A DNA stretch of 61,532 bases from Rhizophlyctis rosea (Eukaryota > Chytridiomycota > Chytridiomycetes > Rhizophlyctidales > Rhizophlyctidaceae). Every line of letters starts with the position of its first letter. Positions within the stretch are counted from its first letter, which is position 1. Position numbers and translations under genes: made by a program. The notes under the pieces are model-generated. The model was given only the letters and a program-made list of their open reading frames with translations, made no database searches and was not told the DNA's origin. Where the stretch lies: positions 1-61,532 of the forward strand of contig JADGJC010000246.1 in NCBI GenBank assembly GCA_027596075.1, given 5' to 3'. Shown here in pieces: positions 50,566 to 61,455 of this stretch.

Positions 50566-51639
50566 GCTGTCGGGTCGTCGGTTTATGCAATGCTCGCAGA
50601 GCATGCTGCTGGCCGCTACCGTAGCACGGAATTGACATACATGAACCAGTATCTTTTTTTGGGGAGGGGATACCTGCCCATGAAGGCAAGTGCAACGGCT
50701 GAACGTTGCCTCCTGCTACCTTTAGAGGTGGCACACATTTCGTTTGACTTTTTGAGTGAACAAGTTTGAGACTTTGTGAGCATTGACCAAATGCGTCATT
50801 GCGGAGTGTCTGCTTTTGGTGTGGTAAGCTGTGTGCCGCGGTACTTATGGACAGGGAGTGGAGTCGAGTTTTTGGGTACCCGCAGGGGCGTTAGTTTTCT
50901 CGTTTTTGAGTTTCAGAGTGCCACCCAGCGTTGGGAAGGAGATACGGAACACGAAGATGACGCGTTTCGTAACGACCTTGTTTAGCACTTGAAGCCACCC
51001 TGAGAATTAGGGAAACATTCAAGGAATGGGCGACATTCGCCTTTTGCAAATTGCTAATGATGACGGATTTGGAGAGCCATTACCATTGAACACCAAATCC
51101 TTTGATTGCTCCCATTTTGGTTGTTTGAGCGGCAGGGGAAATGGGGAAGGCGAATACAAAAATGACATGGGGGAAGTCCCATTTGGTGGGACACGCCCTT
51201 CATTCGAAGACGGTTGGATGAGAGAGACTGAATTAGGGTCCGAACTATTGTCTGAAATGGCCTTCGCAACTTCTTGTCAATGCCATCAAGCAATTTGAAA
51301 CGACAGGAATCACTCCTGCCACTGGAAAAATTGACATCTCGCCAGGAGTTGTCGAGGTGCAGGCTGGCGGGGCCTCAGATTAGTTATATGTCTTGAGCAA
51401 GGCGGGTCCATCGCCGCTAAACGGAATGACGATGTCAAAGATAGACACTCTTGTGTTTCTGACCTGCCGTAGGCCCAAGACAATGGCTGCTAAGCTTGCT
51501 GCGAATATGTGTTATGATCAATTTGGTAGTCCAAGCACAACGACACCGGCAATGTGTATCATCTGGCGTATCTACATCACCCTTGAGCACTATAGACTTT
51601 GTACACATGAAGTCCAACGCTGATGGAACTGATTACATA
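50566..51639. other. Upstream region of CBM1 gene and 3' flank of the 208-aa gene
   Basis: About 1.07 kb without a supported gene. A stretch at 50690-50960 is mixed G/T-rich. ORF 51026-51298 has no start context or known motif. Confidence 0.45.
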
Positions 51640-52266
51640 CTATGCTGTAGGCAACCCATGCACCTCCCGGAACTTTGCATTCGCCGTCACATATCCACCA
51701 GGAGCTTTCAACTTGATCTCAAAAGCCCAATACGTCCCACTCCTATATGTATACTTCTTCTCAAACCATCCCGGATTCAAATTTGTTTGACTCCTTGGCG
51801 CAAACTCCCATCCAGCTTGTTCGTAGTCTCGTTGAATAAGCAGACGAATGGACTCGCGTTCTGCGGAATTCAGCGTAAGGTTGTGACAATCAATTGTTTC
51901 TAGACGTAAATTGCCGTCCTTCCAAGTGGAGAATTTGTGGTGGAGGGCGTTGGTGAGGTTGGAGTATTGTTTTTCCATTTCGTTGTAGCGGGTTTCGTAG
52001 TGTTTTGTCATTATGGAGAGGATTGTGGATGGTAGGAGGACGAAAGGTCGAGTTGGTGGGGGAGGAGCTACGATGGGTTTGGATGCTTCTGAGGTACTTG
52101 AGGTGTTGGCAGTTTTGTGGTGAGGAAACTCGACCGGTTGAGATTCTTTGGATGTGGAGTCTCCATCTGTGGATGCGTTCACTTCTTTGACTATTTCGAA
52201 GGTTTCGTCCACAGAAGAGCTTGTGGAGGAACGGTCCTCGGGTTTTGAAACAGTTTCTGTTGACAT
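51640..52266 (-). CDS. Uncharacterised 208-aa protein
   Basis: Single exon with ATG at 52264-52266 and a stop at 51640. The first 80 residues are Ser/Thr/Glu/Lys-rich and disordered (DRSSTSSSVDETFE, then PPPPTRP). The last 125 residues look folded: a helix with heptad-like spacing (YNEMEKQYSNLTNALHHKF), then a mixed region (LETIDCHNLTL, ESIRLLIQRDYEQAGWEF) and an aromatic beta-rich end (GWFEKKYTYRSGTYWAFEI). No signal peptide or membrane segment. I do not recognise the family. It reads as a genuine protein because composition changes from disordered to globular as in real proteins and there are no internal stops. Confidence 0.62.
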   Translation of the reverse strand: MSTETVSKPEDRSSTSSSVDETFEIVKEVNASTDGDSTSKESQPVEFPHHKTANTSSTSEASKPIVAPPPPTRPFVLLPSTILSIMTKHYETRYNEMEKQYSNLTNALHHKFSTWKDGNLRLETIDCHNLTLNSAERESIRLLIQRDYEQAGWEFAPRSQTNLNPGWFEKKYTYRSGTYWAFEIKLKAPGGYVTANAKFREVHGLPTA

Positions 52267-52790
52267 GTGAAGAGAGCTGTGAAACTTGTTGGAGGAATTG
52301 CAGTCTAGGAAAGCGTAACCAGCTGGCGAAGGGCGGCCAGAAGAGACAATTACAATTGTGTTGCGGGAAGCTCAAGAGAGTTACCCAGAATGCGGGTAGA
52401 GTGCCTGCAATGTAAAGTATGTAAACAGAAAGCACCAGAAGCGCGCCCGAAAGCGGCTTATGTAATCAAACTCTGCCACACGCGAAACAGCGAAATATCA
52501 TTCCCAATGGAAATTGTTACACTTTCGTGACACAATATCAACCAAAACAACCCCCGAAATGGCGAAAGCGCAGCCGGTTGCACAGAAGGGAGGAGAGGGG
52601 GACTCTTGAAGGGAATTCCCGTCCTCAGGTCCCCCACCCCGGCAGAAGTTGGCAGGAAGTCGGACCTCTTGGGACGACGGCCTATGAGGCCTCATATAAG
52701 GTCGCCATTGATGTTCACGGTTCACCTCTGTTCCAAAGTCCAGTCGGGTCACCTATCTTGTGTAGCGTCACATCAGCTTGACCGGTGTTG
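52267..52790. other. Intergenic upstream of the methyltransferase relic
   Basis: No gene seen. CATATAAGG near 52692 is a possible TATA box about 130 bp before the methyltransferase ATG. Confidence 0.4.
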
Positions 52791-52818
52791 TTAGATTGAC
52801 TTCATTAGATTGACTTCA
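52791..52818. repeat. Perfect 14-bp tandem repeat before ATG
   Basis: TTAGATTGACTTCA occurs twice back to back (52791-52804 and 52805-52818), ending five bases before the ATG at 52824. Looks like a slippage duplication in the leader. Confidence 0.9.
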
Positions 52819-52823
52819 TGAAC

Positions 52824-53995
52824 ATGGGTAACACTTTTGGAATTTGCGAAGTTCACGAACGTGACCGACAACGGCGGCCCAAAGAATCTCCCATGCTGCA
52901 AATGGCTTTTGCACCGGCATCTTCATCCAGTACGGGCACCCCGTCTGTCTGATCCCGGGCTGATTCTTTCAGATTTGATCCTGCCGGACGTCGCCTTTAT
53001 GTTGACTTTAGCCCGGTTGGCAGCGTTGGAGTGGATGGTGATCGATTGTATATCTTTCCAAACGATGACGAGGAGATGGATCGGCTACGCCTGCAGCTAT
53101 ATATGCTGCGTTCGTTGTTCCAATCGAACTACTACGCTCCTGTTAAGCCGTTGCTCAGTAAGGAGGAAGCGAGGGCATTGGATTTGGGTCGTGGGTCCGG
53201 AATCTGGGTGATGGAGGTTGGTCTTTATATTTAGTCTTTTCAATTTGAAGTTGTCCTGTAACCACATTTTGCTAATTCCGATTATTCAACCATTGGCATA
53301 TAGATGGCTACTGAATCCCCCCTTTGTCACTTTACGGGCCTCAACATATCTCCCGTCCAACCGTCCACTATCAAACCGAAGAACGTTGAAATCATGGAAG
53401 GAGTTTTGACCAAACTGCCTCTCCGCTGTCCTGACGCAGCCTTTGACCTCGTCAACATGCGGCTGTTGGTCCTGGGACTTTACAAAGACGCATGGCTTGG
53501 GTTGATTCGGGAGATTGCGCGAGTTGTCAAACCGGGCGGTTACGTCGAACTTATGGAGGCCAGCAGTCCTGCTATTCCTGATCCGACATGAGTTACCAAT
53601 CTGATGGGCATAGGTATAGTTTTTCGAATGTGCGCTTTCCAATGCAAACAGGTCCAGAAGCTGTTCAAGGTGCAACCGCTCGTGGTGTTGACGTTGACAT
53701 CTGGAAGCATTTGAAATCACACCTGGCGTCGGTTCCTTCACTGACTGATGTGCACGAAGTTGTCCGTCAGCTGAAAACATGCCCGGACCCGTCGGACGCG
53801 GACGCAGTGCGGTTGGCGAAAGTCATGGGGGATGATATATATCAAGTGCTGAAGGGACTTCTGGCTCCGTTGGTGGCTCTTGGGATGTGTGCAGACGAGG
53901 AATATCCTAAATTGCTTAGGGCGCATGTGGCGGAAAACTTTGTCTACGAAGCATGTCATCATTTGGGCCTGATGTTTTGCGCGGAAAATGGGTGA
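52824..53995 (+). pseudogene. Degenerate SAM-dependent methyltransferase
   Basis: Class I methyltransferase features of the fungal LaeA-like/Rossmann type: RLQLYMLRSLFQSNYYAP, motif I ALDLGRGSGIWVMEMA (53170-53315, after removing the 53216-53303 intron), CHFTGLNISPVQPSTIKP, and post-motif region REIARVVKPGGYVELME. Signs of decay: motif I has Arg where Cys is usual in DxGCG (CGT for TGT); an in-frame TGA at 52950-52952 lies between the N-terminal MGNTFGIC segment and the domain; a second TGA at 53589-53591 cuts the protein after PAIPDP. Coding-like sequence continues in another frame (GPEAVQGATARGVDVDIWK) to 53995. The first TGA could be spliced out only by an implausible 30-nt intron (52943-52972). 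LaeA-like enzymes tune secondary metabolism. Subtelomeric position fits a decaying family copy. Confidence 0.65.
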
Positions 53996-55214
53996 TAGTA
54001 GGGATGAGTTATCCCTTGTTGTTTGTATGTAGATCACGGCACACGGAAAAACGAGAAGTTGCGTAAGAAAAGATCGTTGCCCATGATAGCTCTGCATAGA
54101 CTATCAGCCTCTGATTCGGGATCAAATCTAAACCTACCTTTGCAAACTCATACTTCTGCTCACACTGTCTGGAAGGGTACAGACCTGTCCCGACGTGAAA
54201 CACAAGGACGTCGCAACGAAAGTCTGTAGGACCTTAAGTTTGTGTCCTGTTGAAGATGCCATCAATGTTGCTGTAAACAATCAGGTAGGCCTAGTAAACA
54301 AATGAACCTAAGGGGCGCCACGGGTGCCGATCATCAATTAGCGTGCTCCATCCTGCCATCCCTTGATCTTGTCCACCCTCCTGGTACCCCCAAAAATGGG
54401 AATCGTTCCAAACAACGAACCAGGATCTGAATGTCGAACCCCAGTCCGAATGAGGTCATGATGAACTCCAAATCAGAGGACATCACAGGTTCACGTGAAA
54501 ACCAATCAGCTTCAATCAGAAGTTTGTTGACTCAACCTCAATTATTGTGGCATTCATCCGTCAGTTTATGCGCACATGTTTTTCCTAAAAGGTGTGATTC
54601 CCACGGAATACTCAATTGTTTGATAATGGGGATAGAACTGTCAAGGTCCACGGCTTTCAATTCACCCCTACTCCACATTGACGAACCTGCAATAATGACT
54701 CAGCCGTGTCTTTCATCATTCACCAAGTGGCATCTGGCGTGCATGCAATTTATGCGATATGCGTCAGCAATGTTGAGGCTTCCCGAACCATGACAGAGGC
54801 AACTCTCCCTTTCAAAGTTGTTACCCCAACGGGTAAAATAAAGTTCGCATTGGGACGTTTGATGTTCGTTTTGCACCTTTCAGAGTTTTCAGGCACCAAA
54901 ATCTCTACAACTCATGCATTGTAATGTGCGCATCCCATCAAAACCCCAAGTGTTTGGTATCACTTTTATTAGTAATTTTCGAGTTTTGACATTCAGGTTT
55001 CAGGATAGGCAAGTGGAATGAAGGGGGCCGCGATCCATGTGACTCGGACCCTGCAAGTCTCGACCCCTGCCCTTCGTATCCATTACATCTGAACTCTCTA
55101 TCAGCGACCGTGTCTATTGATGTCAGCTTTCAATTGAGGATGTCGAGTCCCATAGTATGTTGGATTGTGCGCCGACCATATGCTTCCCAATCACCGCCCA
55201 TGGCTGTGGATACT
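53996..55214. other. Intergenic with two GTAAACAA motifs
   Basis: About 1.2 kb without a supported gene. GTAAACAA occurs at 54273-54280 and 54294-54301, and a TTCACGTGAA palindrome at 54490-54499. ORFs at 54431-54793 and 54706-54924 have no recognisable content. Confidence 0.45.
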
Positions 55215-55220
55215 TATAAG
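55215..55220 (+). promoter_or_regulatory. TATA box of the class C GPCR gene
   Basis: TATAAG within ACTTATAAGTATC, about 70 bp upstream of the ATG at 55286. Confidence 0.5.
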
Positions 55221-55285
55221 TATCGCATACTCTTCACACGTTTTTGTGGACCACTCAGTCCGGACGTGACAACTCTTAGCTCGTC

Positions 55286-58200
55286 ATGACATTGCTTTCT
55301 GGCGCTCGTGCTGTGGTGGCGCTTCTCCTTCTTCAACTCCTTACAAATGTTCGCGGTTTATTCCTGAAAGTCTCTTCATCGAACGGTTTCCAATCTTGGT
55401 CCTGGACGACGGGCGCCAGCATCGTGACTACGTTCCCCCAGATCCCATCGGATATATTCCGGACTGATGTATTGTTAGAGGTCTGTACATCTTATCAAGT
55501 CGACCTTCCTACGAGACACAAGTTGAAGAGTCACCAATGCAGGTCTGGCACGTCAAACATGCTGGCGGATACGATGGATTTTGGTTACACTCTTCTTCCA
55601 CGGACTATGCGGAGAGTGCTACACCGAAGTATGGAACTCTTACGGTTCTTGTTTACGTAAGAACGTCGCCTTTCCTTACATCAAGGGACATCAAAATTTA
55701 AACTTCACTTTGCAGCCGTTGACCGATGTTGTGAATGTTATGCCCTTCCGTCCAACCAGCGGTGGCCTTGCGGACATTGGCGGCACCTTTCCCGAATATT
55801 ATGGAGGAAATCTTACGATCAACACGTGGAACAAGGTGACGATAGATTTGGCAGCGCAATATGCCAAAGTGGGAGGGAAGGTTCAATCTATTTTGACGAT
55901 GGGCTCAGTGAGTGATACAACCATGATGCATACCGTTAATGTACTCGCTTGACATATATCTTCATAGAACGGAGGCGAGGAGTATTACTTTGCAGCTTAT
56001 TTGGGCGATGTGAGCGTCCAACGCTCGGTGAAAGCTATTGCTTCTACATTCTCATTCTTGTTATGATGCATAAAGCCTGCCGACTACACCCTTCCGCCCA
56101 AGTTCCAAATGCCCACTATCATCGGGGCGGATGGGCAACCCGTCACGAGCATCTCCAACGATGGCCTAGTGTTCACTGGGTACAATGATCCTATGTATCC
56201 TGACACAGGCGTTATTCCGCAGTGGACGTGTTCTGGCAGTGCCTGTCGCGGATGTGAGTAATACCATTTTCATGCCAAATCTTGTTGCGCCTCTCATGTA
56301 GTTTGTCTTTGCAGACGCGGACTTGCTGGGCATTCCAGTTCAGGCCTGGCGCGAGTGGGTTTTTTGCATGCGGGCTTGTTCAGGTCGTTGATGTTCGTAA
56401 CCGTCGACTTGGCCTTTTAGAACGACGACGATTGATGTACCCATGAACTTGAGTGCCGGTGTCAAGTATGACGAAACCATGATTGGAATCGACAACCTTT
56501 GGACTCAAAATATGGTAATCTTGTCCCTCCTTTGCATCAAGGTGTCAAATATCGCTAATCGAGAATTAAAATTGGAATCCTCCTACCACAGCCCAACGGC
56601 TATCAATGGTTCAACGGCTTTGACTATCCGAATCCCGCTTACGCGTGTAGTAAGTGGCCGCTTTTTCTGAATCGGTTTACATTCATTCAATAATTTGGCC
56701 TTCAGCAATTATGAATGCGGATTACTGGTGGATCGGCGATCACCATACTGCGAATGAAACGCTTTATGTTTGGATGCCGTTCCGGATTGAGAATATGAAT
56801 TTTTATATTGCGGCATTTGCTGATTATGTGGGTAGCATGGCATATGATTAGTCGGGTGTGACGGAGCTCATACATCTTGCACAGGTCAAAATAAAGAAGG
56901 AGGCTGGTGTTAATGTCGCTGTCTACATCCGTCAGCGGATCCCACCGTCACTCCAGATGCCCATCGGTAAAAGCTCTGCTTTTGTTTCCCATTTCGTACG
57001 ACAGACATTAATGACCTGAATTGCATTAGGATTCCCGTGGGTTGCGAAACTCGATCCAAACTGCACGACGGAAGCGCCACGGTGGATGTGTCCTGATATT
57101 ATGTTCTTTAGCGACGCTGAACTTGGAGTTTTGAAAGAGCAGAAAAACCTTCTAACGCCATTGAGTATGTTTCACCAGCTGTGTCGGTGTCTTGCGGGAA
57201 TGTAGCTTGACTAATATGTTACACGTAGTGGATTCAATTCTGAGTTGTGAGGCACTTTGCATCTTTTGCAGTTGCGTGTTTGATTGATACTGAAGCGTTG
57301 TTCACGTCTCAGACTTCAAGAAGACCGGTTTTGAGCCGTCTTTGGATGTGAGAGTATTCAGTATCATTTCTTTGACTGCAGTCTTTACTTACACCTGTCA
57401 CATTGTCACAGATGGAAGCGATCGCCAAGTCTCTCGTGACGTACAATGGGATTGTTTACGCCTTGCCGTCACACTTGACGGGCATTCCGTGGAAGGTCAA
57501 TACAACGACCTTGATCAATCACCACCTCCAGCTACCGCCTCCGCTCTCGGATTGGGGCTCAGCGTGGTGGCAGAAGTGGAACATGAGCGAGTTCAATCGG
57601 TATCTGACGGTTATGTATGAAGGAGGTAGGGGCAGCGTTCAGGTTTTGAAATGGGATGTTGTCAACTGTCAACGTGCCCAACGTCCATTGGCGTAGGGGA
57701 ACGGAACTTGTTCAATCTTCCGCAGCATGAGGGTTTCCAGACATTCATTGGCTCTCAGATGTTCTTTTACTACGGAGGTATGCAGTTCCTGAAGTGTCAA
57801 CAAAGTGGTCGCCTTAACTAACATTTTCGCCGAAAGCTTCCCTTTATAATGCCGAAGGCCGTTGCGGCTTGGATGAAAATGCTTTACACAGTCTGGAGCA
57901 GACCATGTACTTCGTTCTTGCCTTTGCTAGGTGGTTTAAGGACGAATATGGTCAATGCTGATTTGCGCCCTTTTCCAACATAGTATGTACTGGAAAGCGA
58001 ATCCCGGGATGATTCAACTACCTACCGTTGGCAACATTACACAAATGGATGAGTGGCTGGCTGCACCTCTCATCAGTCCTATGCTGGAGAAGCGTCCAAA
58101 ATTGGATCATCCCCTTTGGGATGACCCTGGTTGGAAGTGCCAGGGTGAATACGCCTTCTGGCCTTAGATGCGCCTTGTTGCTCAGACCACATAAGCTGAC

Positions 58201-60593
58201 ATCTTTGACTCTTCAGGTTTCGACTTGCACTACTGTTACGGTAATGAATGCCAGGATGTGTTCCCTCCAACCGGCACGGCCCATGCGGATGCAGTCATTG
58301 CGGGGATTCCCACCACTGCGCAGAGTACAATGAGGTCGTATGAGGCGTTGGTGCTTGCTGTGGCGACAAACTCGAGATTGCAGGTGAATACGCCGCAGGA
58401 GGGTGGAGGGAATGGGGGCATTAGTGCGTGGAGGTCGTCGAAGTTTGCGCCGGAGTTGGTGGTATGTATATGCGTTTTGTTGGCTTTTTGATGTGGGCCG
58501 GAGATTGAGTTTGCTGCCTTTGGTGTGTCGTCCAATCCGAAGACGTTTTGGCAGAATTTGCTTGGTGAGGTGCATCGTGTTACCGGGCATCCAAGAAATC
58601 TTTTAACGTATCGAAACCTTAGAGCATGCCACTTTTGGCGGGTACCCTCCCGAGCACAAACCTGGATATGCGGCGGTGTTCAACTATGATCCTTTGGTCG
58701 GGTTAATTGCCGTCTCACTGGCTTTCAAACTCGATTTACTGACATCTGCGTCTGGCGGCGTGAAATAGGCATTGGCATATGCCGAAATATTATTCAAGGT
58801 AAAAATATAACCGCGTCATCGCAATGATTGGGGAAAGAGATGCTGACATGTTTTCAACGATAGAACGTCAGCGCTGCTAAAGCAATGGACCGAATTTGCG
58901 TGGTAGGACAGTTATGATGAACTATTCCACGGATAGTGCCTTCTTCATCTCAACTCCTCTCCGTCAAGACGGTAAACTACACAAGTCGACCTCCGTGTAC
59001 CAGCGCTGAGTGGAGTGTATCCGTTATTGATGACCCAGCTAATAACCAGGGCACCGTCAACTTTACTTGGATCAATGGCGTGGTAGGTTAACTTCCAGGA
59101 ACGGCATACTGTCCGCTTCACCGGCTGACCGGTTCCTGTCACTCAAGGACAACATTTGCCGCACGGACGTTGCGACCACCGCCCAAATTCCCGCACCGAT
59201 TTCGAAATACATGGTCAGCACGAAGATTTATGGTACTTCCACAATCGGGAAGGCTGTGCTGGCTGTTTCCATTCTGGGTATTATCATTGAAGTCCTCCTG
59301 GTCGCCGGGTTCTGCTGGTACCGCAATTCCGAGGTGATCCGGGCGGCGGCGTTTGCTCCTTCGATGTTGATACTGTTTGGGGGCATCTTGACTTTGCTTA
59401 GTGTGATTATGCGGATCAGTTTTGATGGGAAGCTGCGTTGGGCACAGTGTTTTGGCACTTGTGAGTTTTGATATCAGTTGACGAGGGAAGGGAGGCCGTG
59501 GGGGGGGGTTGTTGACGGCAGATATGGCTAACGGTTTTCAACGAAACATAGATTGGTTCTTTGCGCTTGGCTTCTCGAGTCTCCTTGGGTCTTTGGCGCT
59601 GAAGTCCTACCGCATTGACCGAATCTTCCGATCCAAGGGGAGGATGGTTTCCATTTCGAATGCGGTCTTGCTGCTCATGATTGGATGTGTCAATCTCGGG
59701 AACGTGGTGTGGTTGCTGGTATGTCCTTTTGTCCGGGCCATCGCAGGAGAGTCATCATGTTCTCATCTGTCTTCGACTTCTTTGTAGATGTATCAATTCA
59801 TGATCACGGACAATTCGAAGCAGCGGTCACAGCAGCTGCCCAACTCTAACTTTGACCTTGTGCAGGAGGATTGTCCGGTTATTCATAGGGCGCCGAGTGT
59901 GTTGCTCTACTTCGTGAGTGTCGAGTCACGGTTAGCGGACTGATGCAAGGTTCTTGACCCATCATCCCATGTGCAGTACAACACTCTGGTGCTGGCCGCT
60001 GCCGCCGTGTATGCCTTCAGGACGCGGAATGTAGTGTCGAGTAAGTGCAATATATTCCCACGCGATCTAACACAGATTGACCGCACTTAGGTTTTAACGA
60101 GAGTTTATTCACTGCCGCCGCCACTATGTTGATTACGGTCATTACGATTGTCATTGTGCCCGTCTTGCAGCGTGAGTTCGGATTCCCCCCAAAAATTGTT
60201 GACCCCTCTTGTCAGCACCAGTATTTATCGCCTCCCACTTCCCCTCTCGCCTGGCAGTGGTGGAGAATGCTCAAATTTCGTAAGCACCGAATGTGACCCT
60301 TTGCTTTAGTTTGCGAATCTAACCATCATCTGTTTCTATACAGTCTGCTTCTGATCGGTCTCGGAACGTTCCTTGCCACTGTATTGTCCACGCTCATCTT
60401 CGCCGTTCCCAAACTGTTGATGGCGTCAGGCATCCTTCTTGCCCCATCCGTTCGCAACTCTGTTACTGGCAACGTGGCCGGTCAGAAAGCAACTATAAGC
60501 GCCAGCCCGCAAACTACGGGGACTGTCAAGGGCACGAGAGCACTGGGTCACTCTGCGACTCGAGGGGGAGCGGCGTCAGAATTGTCCGCTTAG
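55286..60593 (+). CDS. Class C (GABA-B-like) GPCR with solute-binding-protein-like ectodomain
   Basis: About twenty small exons. Signal peptide: VVALLLLQLLTNVRG. The ectodomain (55400-59200) follows bacterial type 1 solute-binding proteins: MEAIAKSLVTYNGIVYALPS followed by a Trp/Asn segment (57415-57500) matches their 'NGKxYALPxxxxxxxxYYN' hinge strand; other parts are NTWNKVTIDLAAQYA, DPMYPDTGVIPQW and a Trp-rich WWQKWNMSEFNRYL. The C-terminal third has seven membrane helices: GKAVLAVSILGIIIEVLLVA, SMLILFGGILTLLSVIM, WFFALGFSSLLGSLALKSYR, NAVLLLMIGCVNLGNVVWLL, LLYFYNTLVLAAAAVYAFR, AATMLITVITIVIVPVL and LATVLSTLIFAVPKLL. FAVPK in helix 7 and KSYRIDRIF after helix 3 are class C hallmarks. The cytoplasmic tail is short and Ser/Thr/Gly-rich. 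It should sense an extracellular small molecule and signal through a G protein. Exon joins near 59085 do not resolve cleanly: frames on either side differ and only a 16-19 nt intron would fit. Confidence 0.82.
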
Positions 60594-61317
60594 GGTAGGG
60601 TGGGATACGTGAATCTACAGGATGCCGGTAGCGGACGTCGATATAGCACCTAGAAGGATTGCGAACTCATTGTGTTACCACTACCTCACGGACAGGCGGA
60701 CGGAGCAATATATGTGAACTCCTGAGTTTAAAAGTATGAATAGATGGAGTTGCAGGGGCCGGAGCGGCTGGCCTGATATATTGCACGACAAATTCAAAGT
60801 TGATCGGAGGAGGAACAGGTTGTTGGAAAAATGGAACAAGGCAAAACACCGCGCACACGTGGTTGGTAGCCGACCAAAGCAGGCGAATACTCGCAACCGT
60901 CCAGGAAGCGTAACAGGATTCAGTGATGGAAGTTCACCACCACAGCCAGGAGATGAGGAAACAAATGTCCCCATGAGAAAAATGCAGACAGCCTGTATGA
61001 ATATGCTCCCAAATAAAACTGACGCAGAAGGGACCGGCACATTGAGGGGAACGGGAAGCCCACAACCGAGTGAACCAAAATGACCTGGCTCAAAGGACGT
61101 ACTCTGAAAGCGATAAGTGTGGGAGAGTGTTAGCACCTCCATTGTTCTCACTCCGATACTTCTAATTAAGGAATAGGTATTATTTATTCACCGAGTGTGA
61201 GTGTAGTATCGGAGCGCAGCGGAGAAGCCGCAACGAGCATGAGTTGAATAAAGGGCTTATCCTGTCGCTATGTGACAAGTGTGGATTGGATAAATGCCAA
61301 AAGTTACACGCGTGCGA
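60594..61317. other. Right subtelomeric stretch
   Basis: No convincing gene. A plus-strand ORF at 60736-61083 (Arg/Lys/Pro-rich) and an overlapping minus-strand ORF at 60681-61151 have no known motif, intron signals or promoter; one of them could be a relic. Confidence 0.45.
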
Positions 61318-61398
61318 GTGTCACAACTGAAAATCTGGAATTTATAGGCACGAGTGGCAGAGGCATGAGTGGCTACATATGATTTTCAGTTGTGGCAC
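61318..61398. repeat. Inverted repeat next to right telomere
   Basis: GTGTCACAACTGAAAATC at 61318-61335 and its inverse GATTTTCAGTTGTGGCAC at 61381-61398 match at 17 of 18 positions around a 45-bp spacer. A related GTTGTGCCAC lies at 61422-61431. The structure sits within 60-140 bp of the telomere. Confidence 0.9.
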
Positions 61399-61435
61399 GT
61401 GCAAACAAGTGGAATATTTGAGTTGTGCCACATTC

Positions 61436-61449
61436 AAGCCCTAGGGCTT
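61436..61449. repeat. Perfect 14-bp palindrome at telomere junction
   Basis: AAGCCCTAGGGCTT is a perfect palindrome six bases before the TTAGGG array and contains CCCTA facing TAGGG, like two telomere units meeting head to head. Confidence 0.9.
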
Positions 61450-61455
61450 TGGCCT

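Noticed and set aside
52824..53995. TGA as a sense codon in the methyltransferase
   Set aside because: Several intact genes here end in TGA at the expected position (Cys-rich peptide, CBM1 protein, HMG exon), so the standard code applies.
60681..61151. 156-aa minus-strand ORF near right telomere
   Set aside because: Phe/Leu/Ser/Cys-rich without domain order; it overlaps an equally unconvincing plus-strand ORF and has no promoter signal.
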